NCBI RefSeq assembly: GCF_016863615.1
Contig: NZ_BOPF01000046.1
Location: forward strand, 16,689 to 80,688
Direction: 5' to 3'
Length of the DNA stretch: 64,000 nt
From: Virgisporangium aliadipatigenens
Lineage (GTDB): Bacteria > Actinomycetota > Actinomycetes > Mycobacteriales > Micromonosporaceae
Positions 18,732 to 29,016 of the stretch are shown here, piece after piece. A model generated the notes under the pieces. That model was not told the origin of the DNA and did no database searches. It saw nothing but the letters and a program-made list of their open reading frames with translations. Each line of letters begins with the position of its first letter. Position 1 is the first letter of the stretch. The position numbers and the translations under genes are program-made.

Positions 18732-18740
18732 CGTAAGCCC

Positions 18741-20361
<1,621 letters not shown>

Positions 20362-20381
<20 letters not shown>

Positions 20382-21801
20382 CGTAGTCGATCCCTATCTC
20401 CGCAAGTCAAAGGGCATGTCCGTTGAGCGGCAGCTCGCGGACATCACCGAAGCTGCCGACGCCGAAGGGCTCACGCTCGGACGGACCTTCGCGGACCCAG
20501 ACCGCTCCGCGTCGCGGCACCGCCGGCGAGAGCGGGAGGACTTCGCCGCCCTCGTCGAGCACATCCAATCCGGTGACTGCCGGATGATCGGAATCGCCGA
20601 GGCGTCGCGAGGTTCCCGAGACCTCACCGAGTGGTCTGGCTTTCTCGACCTGTGTCGCGCCCAGAAGGTCCGCATCCTCGTGTCCACTCACGAGCGCGTA
20701 TACGACCTCCGCCGCCGCCGCGACTGGCGGGCGTTGGTCGACGAGGGCGTCGACGCGGCCGACGAGTCGGAGAAGCTCTCCGAACGCGTGCGATCGGGGA
20801 AGCGCCAAGCTGCTCGCGACGGAAAGCCGGCGGGCCGACTCGCGTACGGCTTCATTCGTACCTATGACGTCACCGGCCAGTTCGTCGCGCAGCTGCCCCA
20901 CCCCGAGCAGGCCCCGGTCGTCGCCGAGATGGTCCGCCGCATCGCCGAAGGGGAGGCTCTCCACGCGATCGCCGCGGACCTGAACGCGCGAGGCATCACC
21001 ATGGCCGGCGGTGCCCCCTGGAGAGGCCCCCTGGTACGACAGACCGTCCTGCGGCCGGCGTACATCGGCCGGCGGGTCCACCACGGTGAGGACGTCGGCG
21101 ACGCGACGTGGGAGCCCATCGTCGACGTCGACGAGTGGCATCGCGCCGAGGCGATCCTGCGCCACCCGAACCGCCGCAGCACCACCAGGGGCTCCGCGCT
21201 CACCCACTGGCTGACGAACGTGCCCCGCTGCGGCGGCTGCACCACCGGCAGACTCGTGGCCAAGACCCAGGGTGCGAGCGGGCGGCCGACGCGCTACGCC
21301 TGCGGGGCCTGCAACGGGGTCTTCGTCCACGCCGGCCGGCTGGAGGACTTCGTCCAGGAACTCGTCCTCGGGCGGTTGGCCCAACCAGACGCACTCGCCG
21401 CGTTGCAACCGGCCGACGACCCGGCCGCCCGGGAAGCCGAGCGCACGGTGACCAAGCTGAAGGAGCGGCTGGAAGAGCACTACGCCGAGGCCAGGGTCGG
21501 GCGCTTGTCGGCCCGAGGTCTCGCCGTCGTCGAGGCTGGATTGCTGGCCGACATCGCCGCGGCGGAGAGTCGGGCGCGGCGGGTAGTGCTGCCCGCCGCG
21601 CTGCGGGACGTCGACCCGGCGCAGGTCATCGAGAAGTGGCCGACGATGGCGGCGAAGTCCCGCCGTGTCTACACCATGGCGCTGGTCGAGTTGGTCGTCG
21701 GGCCGGCGATCCGTCGCGGCCCCGGGTTCGACCGCCGGCGGCTGGCCGAGTCGCGGTGGACCGGTGATTCGATGACGTTAGGCGAGCACGGCCTGGTCTA
21801 G
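20362..21801 (+). CDS. int: Large serine recombinase (prophage integrase)
   Basis: The 479-residue site-specific integrase joins attP and attB through a serine-linked intermediate. The resolvase domain (about 10-150) has the nucleophile S16 in YLRKSKGMS and the arginine-rich active-site segment [11 protein letters not shown]; the recombinase domain spans about 155-260; the zinc ribbon has C290, C293, C314 and C317; a coiled-coil-like region (355-400) matches the CC motif that controls directionality. The GTG start overlaps the fumarase gene by 20 bases, and its stop overlaps the leftward repressor gene by four. A possible directionality factor is the small HTH gene at 61360. Confidence 0.93.
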
Positions 21802-22379
21802 CCGGCAGTCGCGTCGCCCATCATCTGCACGATGCGGCGCGTCTCCTCGAGGTCCCGCTGCCGCCGTGCGCGGATCAGACCGATGATCTCGACCTTGGTC
21901 TCGTCGGAGAGGCGCTGGTCGGCGAGCACCACGGCGATCTCCTCGTCGACGGCCTGCACCGTGGCGTCCCCGGCTGTGGCGCTGGCCACGGCGGTCTGCG
22001 CCAGGGCCGACACATTCCCTGTGCCGACGACCGACGTGGACGGCGCCCCCTCGGGGTAGACCGTATGTGCTAGCTCGCTGCGGATGTGCTGGGCGAGCTG
22101 CTGCACGATCTCGCGGGTCGGGGCCTTGTCGAGCCGGGCGGCTTCGACGACTTCCCACGGGTCGACGTCGACCGCAACGGACATCGCCACGAGGACCCGC
22201 AGGGTCGGCTTGACGGGGACCGACTTGCCGCTGGCCTTGTACTGGCCGGTCACCACCTGACGCCAGCGGCTCTCGCTGATGTCCGCCCGCCGTGCGGCCT
22301 CTCTGGCGGAGATGTGCAGGACCTCGTCGCGCGCCCGCTCAAGGATCTCGCCGTGCGGGGTGAGCTGTCGGTCTGCCAC
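21798..22379 (-). CDS. Prophage repressor-like HTH protein
   Basis: The 193-residue protein has an N-terminal XRE-type HTH (about 8-65: AREAARRADISESRWRQVVTG) followed by a segment predicted helical and a C-terminal part with EEIAVVLADQRLSDETKVEIIGLIRAR. It lies directly after the integrase on the opposite strand and diverges from the Cro-like gene at 22510 across a gap with repeated TGCGCA motifs, the usual place of the immunity repressor. The GTG start at 22379 has no clear ribosome binding site. Repressor function is inferred from location and HTH. Confidence 0.7.
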   Translation of the reverse strand: MADRQLTPHGEILERARDEVLHISAREAARRADISESRWRQVVTGQYKASGKSVPVKPTLRVLVAMSVAVDVDPWEVVEAARLDKAPTREIVQQLAQHIRSELAHTVYPEGAPSTSVVGTGNVSALAQTAVASATAGDATVQAVDEEIAVVLADQRLSDETKVEIIGLIRARRQRDLEETRRIVQMMGDATAG

Positions 22380-22399
22380 CTGGGCAGCCTACGGCCAGG

Positions 22400-22492
22400 T
22401 GCGCAGTAATGCGCAACCGCCGCCGTGTATATCCCACGTGAATGAACGCTGCGCATTCACTTCGCGCGCATTATTGCGAAGTACTGCGCAGT
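22400..22492. promoter_or_regulatory. Immunity-region operators: repeated TGCGCA sites
   Basis: TGCGCA occurs at 22400-22405, 22410-22415, 22450-22455 and 22485-22490, the last inside the perfect palindrome ACTGCGCAGT (22483-22492). A further inverted repeat, CTTCGC (22460-22465) and GCGAAG (22476-22481), lies between. The block separates the divergent repressor and Cro-like genes, so it probably holds both promoters and the binding sites of these proteins. Confidence 0.6.
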
Positions 22493-22509
22493 GCGTTACG
22501 GTTCCGATC

Positions 22510-22773
22510 ATGCCCGACACGAACAAGCGCCGGCAGGCGGCGCGCAGCGTGCTCGACCACGACCCGGCGGTCCTTCGCGCCCGGCGGGTCGCCCTCGGTC
22601 TCACCCAGGTCGCCGTCGCGACCGCCGCCGGCTGCGTCCCCAGCCACCTCGCCGAGCTGGAGCGGGGGACCCGCAACCCGTCCCCGCCGCTGCTCAAGCG
22701 CATCGCCGACGCCCTGGGCTGCGAGGTCCGCGACCTGATGCCGGCGCGCGAAACGGTCTCGATCGCGTCATGA
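22510..22773 (+). CDS. XRE/Cro-like transcriptional regulator
   Basis: The 87-residue single-domain HTH protein has LRARRVALGLTQVAVATAAG...HLAELERGTRNPSPPLLKRIADALGC, a textbook XRE domain (about 20-75). It is the first rightward gene after the operator region and is coupled to the next small gene by an ATGA overlap. By position it corresponds to a lambda Cro-type early regulator, although it could also be a second repressor. Confidence 0.8.
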   Translation: MPDTNKRRQAARSVLDHDPAVLRARRVALGLTQVAVATAAGCVPSHLAELERGTRNPSPPLLKRIADALGCEVRDLMPARETVSIAS

Positions 22774-22955
22774 GCGCCCGGTCCAAGACGGCGGTCGCCG
22801 TGAAGGTGCCGTCCGACGCCGAGGTGATCGCCCGGCTCGTCGCTGCGGCCCCGCCGCTCACGACCGAGCAGCGCGCGATCCTCGCGGCCCAGTGGCGCCG
22901 GGACCAGCAGCCCCGGGTGTGCCGGCCGGACCCGACCAGCCCTCGCACGTCCTGA
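22770..22955 (+). CDS. Small hypothetical protein, early operon
   Basis: The 61-residue protein overlaps the XRE gene by four bases. It is Ala/Val-rich with a helical core (SDAEVIARLVAAAPPLTTEQRAILAAQWRRD). The pattern PLTTEQRAILA recurs in small actinomycete proteins of unknown function. A hairpin follows the stop, so this pair may form a separate short transcript. Confidence 0.55.
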   Translation: MSARSKTAVAVKVPSDAEVIARLVAAAPPLTTEQRAILAAQWRRDQQPRVCRPDPTSPRTS

Positions 22956-22962
22956 AAAACGC

Positions 22963-22994
22963 GAAAGCGCCAGCGGTAGGACGCCGGCGCTTTC
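22963..22994 (+). terminator. Hairpin after the Cro-like transcription unit
   Basis: Arms 22963-22975 and 22982-22994 pair over 12 of 13 positions around GTAGGA. With no long T-run after it, it may act as a weak terminator or attenuator between the immunity genes and the early operon. Confidence 0.5.
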
Positions 22995-23026
22995 CACCGG
23001 AAACCCAACCCCAGAAGGGAAGTCCG

Positions 23027-23371
23027 ATGTTCGACACCAGCCTACGGGCCACCACCGCACCGCCGGAAGCACCGGCACCCACCCAGGCCGCGGTCCTCGC
23101 CGCGATCGTCGCGATGATCCGCGCCGGCCTCCCCGCCCCGACGCGCATCGACTTCGCCGGCGGCCGCGTCACGCTGCGCTTCGGCTACAACCGCAGCGCC
23201 GCCGTCGACCGTTGGGCCACCTGGTGGAACACCCGCCCCGTCCTCGGCATCGAGTACGTCGGCCGCGCCAGCCACGTCTGCCGCGACTACACCGCCTCCG
23301 CCTCCGGGCACGACGGCTGGACGATCACCCTCACCTGCACCGTCAGCTCGGCCCGGCTCGGTGCCGCGTGA
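23027..23371 (+). CDS. Hypothetical early prophage protein
   Basis: The 114-residue protein starts at ATG 23027 with AGAAGGGA upstream. It has an N-terminal Pro/Ala part, then VAMIRAGLPAPTRIDF and a beta-rich second half ending in TITLTCTVSS. No family is recognised. It heads the long early operon and overlaps the next gene by four bases (GTGA). Confidence 0.6.
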   Translation: MFDTSLRATTAPPEAPAPTQAAVLAAIVAMIRAGLPAPTRIDFAGGRVTLRFGYNRSAAVDRWATWWNTRPVLGIEYVGRASHVCRDYTASASGHDGWTITLTCTVSSARLGAA

Positions 23372-24048
23372 ACAACACCGACGCCGACGCCATCGCCGCT
23401 GGCTACACCGCCTTCGGCCAGCTCCTCGCTGACAACCCGCACCTCACGACCGGCCACGAGGTCGGCCCGGCCAGGGGCAGCCTGAACATCTACCTGTTCC
23501 TCGGGGGCAACATCCGCGCCCGGATCCTCGAATTCGTCGAGGCGTTCCGTGCTGCCGGCTGGGAAATCTCGGAGTACACCAACCGCGGCCAGGGCGGAAT
23601 CAAGGCGCAGCTCGGCGCGCTGACCGTCAAGGTCTACGCCGACACCGCCGACCTGGGCGCCGAACCTCCGCCCCCGCCCCCGGCGTACGTGCCGTTGCTC
23701 GTCGACGAGGACCAGCGCCTCTTCGAGCAGCAGATGGAGGAACTCGACCGGGGTCGGGAGCGTCTCCGCGAGCTGGACGAGCCGCCGGTCGACGACGGCG
23801 CCACCCAACGCCAGCGGTGCCTCGCCGCGCACCCCGACGACCAGACCGACTGCGACGGCCCGGTCGACGCCGTGCAGGTCGTCGACAAGGAGAGCACAGT
23901 CGTCACCGGCTGTATCCGTCACGGCGCCGTCCTTCTCGCGTCGCTCGACGGCGGCCGGATCTGGCCGGGCAGCGTCGACGGTGCCGCGATTGAGGTGCAC
24001 AAGCAGGCGCAGCACCTACGGCCGTTCTCGTTCGGCGGTGCGGCATGA
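23368..24048 (+). CDS. Hypothetical early prophage protein with acidic C-terminal half
   Basis: The protein has 226 residues from GTG 23368. The first 100 residues look like a compact alpha/beta domain (GSLNIYLFLGGNIRARILEFVEAFRAAGWEIS...), followed by a poly-Pro stretch and a charged helical region (FEQQMEELDRGRERLRELDEPP). Four Cys occur in the last third. It is coupled by overlaps to both neighbours. No homologous family can be named. Confidence 0.55.
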   Translation: MNNTDADAIAAGYTAFGQLLADNPHLTTGHEVGPARGSLNIYLFLGGNIRARILEFVEAFRAAGWEISEYTNRGQGGIKAQLGALTVKVYADTADLGAEPPPPPPAYVPLLVDEDQRLFEQQMEELDRGRERLRELDEPPVDDGATQRQRCLAAHPDDQTDCDGPVDAVQVVDKESTVVTGCIRHGAVLLASLDGGRIWPGSVDGAAIEVHKQAQHLRPFSFGGAA

Positions 24049-24386
24049 CGGTCCTGCCCTTCCCGTCGTGGCTCTTCTGCACCGTCGCCACCATCGGCGC
24101 GCTCGTCATCTTCCTCATGTGCTGGGTCCTCTGGACCGACGGCCGCGAGATCCGCCAGCTCGGCCGCGATCTCGCCCAGGCCGCCGAGGACCTCGAAGAG
24201 GCACGCGGCGAACGCGACGCCGAGCGCGAGCGGATCGCCGCCATCACGGGGCAGTTCGTGCGGCTCAAGGCCGACTTGGAGGGCCGCCAGCGCCCCCCGG
24301 CCCGTGCCCCGCGGAGGGGGCTGGCGGAGGACAAGGCGCTGATGGCGAGGGCGAACGACTACTACGAGCGGATCGGCCCCCGGTGA
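24045..24386 (+). CDS. Small membrane protein with coiled coil
   Basis: The 113-residue protein has one N-terminal transmembrane helix (about 9-30, LFCTVATIGALVIFLMCWVLW) and a charged coiled-coil segment (35-80). The layout resembles an Rz-like or scaffold-type inner-membrane protein, but it is far from the lysis genes and sits in the early operon, so its role is unknown. Confidence 0.6.
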   Translation: MTVLPFPSWLFCTVATIGALVIFLMCWVLWTDGREIRQLGRDLAQAAEDLEEARGERDAERERIAAITGQFVRLKADLEGRQRPPARAPRRGLAEDKALMARANDYYERIGPR

Positions 24387-24604
24387 CCACCGCGCCGAGC
24401 GCCATGCGCCTCATCCGCCGGCACCGCTCACTCGACGAGTTCTGGGACCGCGAGGTGCCCGAGAGCGAGCTGCCGCCTCCCGTGCCCTCCGAGCCGGCCC
24501 CGCCCGCCAAGGCGCCCGACCGGTCGCTCGAAGACACCCACGTCATCCTCCGTGCTCCGCTGCTGCGGCCCTACGTCCCCCGCCTCGAACAGGACGACTC
24601 ATGA
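24383..24604 (+). CDS. Small hypothetical protein before the helicase gene
   Basis: The 73-residue protein from GTG 24383 begins with a basic stretch (MRLIRRHRSLDEFWD) and continues with Pro/Glu-rich sequence. Four-base overlaps on both sides show it is read as part of the operon. No function can be assigned. Confidence 0.5.
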   Translation: MTTAPSAMRLIRRHRSLDEFWDREVPESELPPPVPSEPAPPAKAPDRSLEDTHVILRAPLLRPYVPRLEQDDS

Positions 24605-25962
24605 CCTCCACGCTGCAAAGGACTCCCGTGACCATCACACCGGCCAAGCCCACGATCGGCGGCCTCGACCTCGCCCCGCAGCAGCAGGAAGCGGTCGAAA
24701 AGATCCACACCTGGTACACCGACAGCGACGAGCAGATCTTCCGCCTCTTCGGCTACGCCGGCACCGGAAAGACCACCCTCGCCCGCGCCATCGTCGACCA
24801 GCTCGGCGTTCGCGCCCTCTTCGCCGCGTTCACCGGCAAGGCGGCCTACGTCCTGCGCTCCAAGGGCTGTGAGCCGGCGTCGACGATCCACTCGCTGATC
24901 TACACGCCGACGGAGAAGGTCCGCGCGAAGCTCAACGACCTGGAGGAGCAGTACGCGGCCGAGACCGACGCGGACGAGCGCGAGATCCTCGCCCGGGCCA
25001 TCGAGGTCGAGCGCGAGCGTCTGGAGACCCCGGACTTCATCCTCCGCGAGGACTCCCCGCTCGACGGCGCCCCGATCCTCGTCTGCGACGAAGTGTCCAT
25101 GGTCGGGGCCCGCGTCGCCGCCGACCTCCTGTCCTTCGGCACGAAGATCCTTTGCCTCGGCGACCCGGCGCAGCTGCCCCCGGTCGACGGCGCCGGCTAC
25201 TTCATCAACGCCCCCGCCGACCACCTCCTGACGGAGATCCACCGGTCCGCACTCGACTCGCCGGTCACCCGCCTCGCGACGTCGGTGCGCACGGCTCACG
25301 CCATGGACCGGACGCTCGGCATCCCCGGCATGGACGGCGACTCCGGCCGGATGCTGCGGATCAGCCGCGAGCAGCTCCTCTCCTTCGGCCAGGTCCTCGT
25401 CGGCACCAACAAGACCCGGTGGCAGGCCATCCACACCATCCGCGCGCTCCGCGGCCTCGCCGGGAACCACCCGGTGCCCGGCGACCGCATCATGGGCCTG
25501 GCCAACTCCGTCGAGGCGGACGTGTTCAACGGGCAGCAGTTCACCGTCGTCTCCGTCCTCGACAACCTCCCGCTGCACCCCGACGCCGACCGCATCCGGC
25601 TCCTCGTCGAGGACGACGCCGGCAACACCCGGCCGCTCACCTGCTGGCTGTCCGGGTTCGTGAACGTCGAGGGCGAGAAGCGGGCGAAGAAGGAAGGCCG
25701 CGGCACGGTCGCCGCCGCCACCTTCGCCCAGGCCATCACCTGCCACAAGTCCCAGGGCTCGCAGTGGGACCGGGTCCTCGTCGTCGACGAGTCCTACGTC
25801 TTCGCCCGCGCCGGCGCGGAAGAAGTCCAGCGCGCCGGCGGCAGCCCGGCCGACGCCGCGGCCGCCGGCCACCTCGCCGGCCAGCGCTGGCTCTACACCG
25901 CCATCACCCGCGCCGCGCAGCAGGTCGTCGTCATCCCGTCGCCCCGTGGACTCCCCGCATGA
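24601..25962 (+). CDS. RecD/Dda-like superfamily 1B DNA helicase
   Basis: The 453-residue ATP-driven helicase has Walker A GYAGTGKTT (51-59), Walker B-like LVCDEVSMVG, motif III GDPAQLPPVDG, and the C-terminal UvrD-C2 region with CHKSQGSQWDRV and YTAITRAAQQ. Length and motif spacing match stand-alone RecD2/Dda helicases of phages rather than RecD of RecBCD. It likely acts in phage replication start, recombination or end processing, together with the nuclease encoded three genes downstream. ATG overlaps the previous stop. Confidence 0.9.
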   Translation: MTSTLQRTPVTITPAKPTIGGLDLAPQQQEAVEKIHTWYTDSDEQIFRLFGYAGTGKTTLARAIVDQLGVRALFAAFTGKAAYVLRSKGCEPASTIHSLIYTPTEKVRAKLNDLEEQYAAETDADEREILARAIEVERERLETPDFILREDSPLDGAPILVCDEVSMVGARVAADLLSFGTKILCLGDPAQLPPVDGAGYFINAPADHLLTEIHRSALDSPVTRLATSVRTAHAMDRTLGIPGMDGDSGRMLRISREQLLSFGQVLVGTNKTRWQAIHTIRALRGLAGNHPVPGDRIMGLANSVEADVFNGQQFTVVSVLDNLPLHPDADRIRLLVEDDAGNTRPLTCWLSGFVNVEGEKRAKKEGRGTVAAATFAQAITCHKSQGSQWDRVLVVDESYVFARAGAEEVQRAGGSPADAAAAGHLAGQRWLYTAITRAAQQVVVIPSPRGLPA

Positions 25963-25985
25963 CCCCCAGGAAGGACACCTCCCCG

Positions 25986-26303
25986 ATGACCACCAGGCGC
26001 ACCAGGGCCGGAGCCGTCGTCGCGGCCGCCGTGCTGACTGCGACCGTCCTCGCCGGCTGCAACGGCGGCACCGACGACGACTGCGACGCCGCCCCGGCCG
26101 CCCAGGCGCTCGCCAAGCCCGGCGGGGGAGGCGGTGGGGGAGGCCGCGGCGGTGGAGGTGCCCGTGGCGGCACCGGCACGCGCGGGAAGACCGGCGGGTC
26201 CGGCGCCAAGCCGGGCGGTGGTACCGCTCCGAGGGCGCCGGGTGCGCCCGCCGGCGGCACGACCGGCCGGCACGCCGACACCGACGAATGCGGCGACGAC
26301 TGA
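25986..26303 (+). CDS. Gly-rich prophage lipoprotein
   Basis: The protein has 105 residues from ATG 25986 with AGGAAGGA nine bases upstream. A short basic start and hydrophobic core lead to the lipobox VLAGC (Cys 25). The mature part is short and extremely Gly-rich (several GGGG runs) with Asp/Cys at the end (DTDECGDD). Phage-encoded lipoproteins often alter the host surface or block superinfection, which fits an exported product in an early operon, but there is no direct evidence. An in-frame ATG at 25959 overlapping the helicase stop is the alternative start. Confidence 0.55.
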   Translation: MTTRRTRAGAVVAAAVLTATVLAGCNGGTDDDCDAAPAAQALAKPGGGGGGGGRGGGGARGGTGTRGKTGGSGAKPGGGTAPRAPGAPAGGTTGRHADTDECGDD

Positions 26304-26998
26304 TGAGCGGCGAGCAGATCGACCTCGATGCCATCCGTGCCCGCGCGGCCGCGGCGACGCCGGGGCCGTGGGCCTGGTTCGGCAACACCGACGTCAAGAA
26401 CATGTACCTCGCAACCCAGCGGTGGGGCCGCCAGCACGTCATGGGCTTCGCCCGGTGGGGAATGAGCGGCGCGCAGCCGGTCTTCTGCAACGGCCGCCAC
26501 TGGCGCCCGGGGGACACCGGCGACGTCGACTTCGACCTCGGGAGCTGGATGGCGAAGGCATCCGAATTGCCGATCTTCGCGGTCGCCCCGGACGCCACGA
26601 GCCGAGAGGACGAGCGCGTCTACCGCGCCGACCTGGCCGGTATCCGCAACCCGGACGCCGAGTTCATCGCGCACGCCCGCGCTGACGTCGACGCGCTCCT
26701 AGCCGAGGTCGATCGGCTGCGCGCCCAGCTCGACTACATCATCACCGGCGGCGACGACCGCTGCTGCACCCTCGACCTCTCGGAGGGCCACGAAGGACCC
26801 TGCGTCTGGTACTGCGCCTGGTGCAACGGGGCCGGCGAATGCCCCGACTGCAACGGCACCGGACCCGAACTCGCGGGCTGCGAATCGTGCGACACCACCG
26901 GCAGCTGCCGCTACTGCAACGGCGCCGGCCGGCACGTCGACGACACCCCGGCCCCGCGCCCCGTCGAGACGCTCGTCGTGGCGGGTGAGCGCCTGTGA
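26303..26998 (+). CDS. Early phage protein with DnaJ-type zinc fingers
   Basis: The 231-residue protein begins IDLDAIRARAAAATPGPWAW, an opening common to phage Ead/Ea22-like proteins of unknown role. A helical part around 120-145 follows, then a Cys-rich C-terminus with repeats of CxxCxGxG type (CAWCNGAG, CPDCNGTG, CESCDTTG, CRYCNGAG), as in the DnaJ zinc-binding domain. It probably binds protein or nucleic acid. The start overlaps the lipoprotein stop by one base (TGATG). Confidence 0.65.
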   Translation: MSGEQIDLDAIRARAAAATPGPWAWFGNTDVKNMYLATQRWGRQHVMGFARWGMSGAQPVFCNGRHWRPGDTGDVDFDLGSWMAKASELPIFAVAPDATSREDERVYRADLAGIRNPDAEFIAHARADVDALLAEVDRLRAQLDYIITGGDDRCCTLDLSEGHEGPCVWYCAWCNGAGECPDCNGTGPELAGCESCDTTGSCRYCNGAGRHVDDTPAPRPVETLVVAGERL

Positions 26999-28281
26999 CC
27001 GCCTCCGTCTCCGAGGCCGAGCTGGCGGCACTCATCGCCAGCCTCGGCGCCCCCACCACCCCGCCACCGGCGGCCCCGGCCGCGCCCGTCGACGAGCGGT
27101 GCACCGACTGCGTCCGCAGGTGTCTGCCCGGCCCGTGCCCGGCCCTCGACGAGGACGTCATCGAGGGCCAGCCCGTCGACGAGCGGTGCGGCGTCACCGA
27201 GCTGCGCGTCCGCGAGTGCTACCACTGCCGCCCCGCCACCGACCCGGCCGCCGAGGACGACCTCGACGAGTCGCTCCTCGGCCCCTGGTTCCCCGCGAAC
27301 TACGCCGGCAACTGCGGCAAGTGCGGCGACCGCATCGGCCGCGGCGAGCAACTGCGCTCCGACGGCGAGGGCAGCTGGCTGGGGGAGTGCTGCGGGCACC
27401 CGAAGCGCACGCCCGCCGGCATCGTCGCCGCGCCGGCCGGGCCGCCGCCGTCGACCGTCAAGGAGCTGCGTCGGATCCTCGTCGAGTTCGAGACGAACCG
27501 GCCGCGGTCCAAGCAGGTCGCCCTCGGCCCGTCCGAGCTGGGCACCTCGTGCCAGCAGCAGGTCGCCCGCAAGCTCGCCGGCGCACCGCGCAAGCCCATC
27601 GTCGACCCGACGTGGGCGCCGTTCCAGGGCACCGCCATCCACGCGTCGATGGAAGACGTCATCGCGTGGTGGAACACCAAGCTCGGCCGCGAACGGTGGC
27701 TCGCCGAGGACCGCCTCTACATCGACGCCGGCCTCCCCGACGCCAAGCCTGGCGTCGCGCTCGGCCAGCCGATCGAGGGCAACGGCGACGCGTTCGACCT
27801 CGACCACGGCATGGTCGTCGACTGGAAGTTCGTCGGAAAGACCGCCCTCGAAAAGCTCCAGCGAGGGTTGCGCATGGGCAAGCCGCCCGAGCAGCAGGTC
27901 TCCGCCGAGTACCGCGTCCAGGCGCACCTCTACGGCTACGGCCACGCGAAGAAGGGCCGGCCGGTGCGCTACGTGCGCCTCGTCCTCCTCGCACGGTCGC
28001 ACGACTACGACGACTCGGCCGAGTGGACCGAGGAGTACCGGCCCGAGATCGCCCTCGCCGCGATCGACCGATACTGGGCCACCCACGACCTCCTCACCGC
28101 CCTGGGCGTCGCCGAGCAGCCCGACATGGTCGCCGCCGTCCCGGCCACGCCCTCCCGCGACACCTGCAAGTGGTGTCCCTTCCACCGTCCCGGAAAGCCC
28201 TCCGACTGGCAGGGCTGCCCCGGCGACCAGCCGCTCGAACGCGTCGTCGAGCGGGCCACGCACGGGCTCATCGCCCAGTAA
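26995..28281 (+). CDS. PD-(D/E)XK nuclease, Cas4/RecB-like
   Basis: The 428-residue protein from GTG 26995 has an N-terminal Cys-rich region (CTDC ... CHCR, CGKCGDRIGRGE) that looks zinc-binding. Its nuclease core has GNGDAFDLDHGMVVDWKFVG, supplying the D...DxK residues, and QAHLYGYG, the QxxxY motif. The C-terminal CKWCPFH ... WQGC resembles the cysteine cluster that holds an iron-sulfur centre in Cas4/AddB-type nucleases. With the RecD-like helicase and the next OB-type protein it likely processes DNA ends for phage recombination or replication. There are no CRISPR genes nearby. Confidence 0.85.
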   Translation: MTASVSEAELAALIASLGAPTTPPPAAPAAPVDERCTDCVRRCLPGPCPALDEDVIEGQPVDERCGVTELRVRECYHCRPATDPAAEDDLDESLLGPWFPANYAGNCGKCGDRIGRGEQLRSDGEGSWLGECCGHPKRTPAGIVAAPAGPPPSTVKELRRILVEFETNRPRSKQVALGPSELGTSCQQQVARKLAGAPRKPIVDPTWAPFQGTAIHASMEDVIAWWNTKLGRERWLAEDRLYIDAGLPDAKPGVALGQPIEGNGDAFDLDHGMVVDWKFVGKTALEKLQRGLRMGKPPEQQVSAEYRVQAHLYGYGHAKKGRPVRYVRLVLLARSHDYDDSAEWTEEYRPEIALAAIDRYWATHDLLTALGVAEQPDMVAAVPATPSRDTCKWCPFHRPGKPSDWQGCPGDQPLERVVERATHGLIAQ

Positions 28282-28294
28282 CCAAGGAGACAAA

Positions 28295-28909
28295 ATGACC
28301 GACGCCAACGACATCCTGATGGGCTCCGGCGCACCCGCCGCGAAGTTCGAGCGCATCGGCGCGACCGTCACCGGGACCGTCGTCCGCGAACCGGAGGCCC
28401 GGCAGCAGACCGAGTTCCGCACCGGCGTGCCGCTGTTCTGGAAGGACGGCTCGCCGAAGATGCAGGTCGTCGTCCAGCTCGCCACCAACGAGCGCGACCC
28501 GGAAAGGCCGGACGACGACGGCACGCGGGCGCTCTACATCAAGGGCAAGAACCTGACGGACACCATCCGGTCGGCCGTCCGCCAGTCCGGCGCCAACGGC
28601 ATCCACACCGGCGGCGTCCTCACCGTGCAGTACATCGCGGACGGCCAGGCCGCCGACGCCAAGAGCGACCCGCCGAAGCTGTACGCCGCGACCTACCAGC
28701 CCCCGGCCGCGTCGTTCAACGGCGTCGCCAGTCCGGCCACCCAGCAGCAGGCGCCGCCGCCCGCGGTCCAGCAGACGATCGCCGGCACCGGTCCCGCGTG
28801 CCCGCCCGGCATCGCCCCCGACGTCTGGGCGCGCATGGACGCCGGCCAGCGCGACCGGGTCCTCGCCGCCATGGCCCCCGCGTCGGCCACGCACGAACCG
28901 CCGTTCTGA
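28295..28909 (+). CDS. Putative ssDNA-binding (OB-type) early protein
   Basis: The 204-residue protein has a strong AAGGAGA site. Its first 120 residues resemble a conserved family of actinophage proteins (LMGSGAPAAKFERIGATVTGTVV ... PLFWKDGSPKMQVVVQLATNERDP), probably an OB fold, followed by a Pro/Ala/Gln tail (about 130-160) and a short C-terminal helix. Acidic-tailed OB proteins next to nuclease and primase genes commonly bind single-stranded DNA, which is the suggestion here. The family similarity is by eye. Confidence 0.6.
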   Translation: MTDANDILMGSGAPAAKFERIGATVTGTVVREPEARQQTEFRTGVPLFWKDGSPKMQVVVQLATNERDPERPDDDGTRALYIKGKNLTDTIRSAVRQSGANGIHTGGVLTVQYIADGQAADAKSDPPKLYAATYQPPAASFNGVASPATQQQAPPPAVQQTIAGTGPACPPGIAPDVWARMDAGQRDRVLAAMAPASATHEPPF

Positions 28910-28926
28910 CCCTTCCCCGTGAAGCC

Positions 28927-28964
28927 CCGGCCCCGACCAGCACTTCCTCGCTGGTCGGGGCCGG
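28927..28964 (+). terminator. Perfect 15-bp hairpin before the primase gene
   Basis: Arms 28927-28941 and 28950-28964 are fully complementary with an eight-base loop, followed by ATCCCTTT. It lies between the OB-type gene and the primase-helicase gene, so it likely terminates or attenuates the upstream early transcript. Confidence 0.65.
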
Positions 28965-29016
28965 ATCCCTTTCCGGCCGCCAATCGACATCTATCAAGAT
29001 CACGGGGAGCTACACG

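Noticed and set aside
26995..28281. Cas4 as a sign of CRISPR
   Set aside because: No cas genes or repeat-spacer arrays are in the window; the nuclease fits a phage recombination operon.
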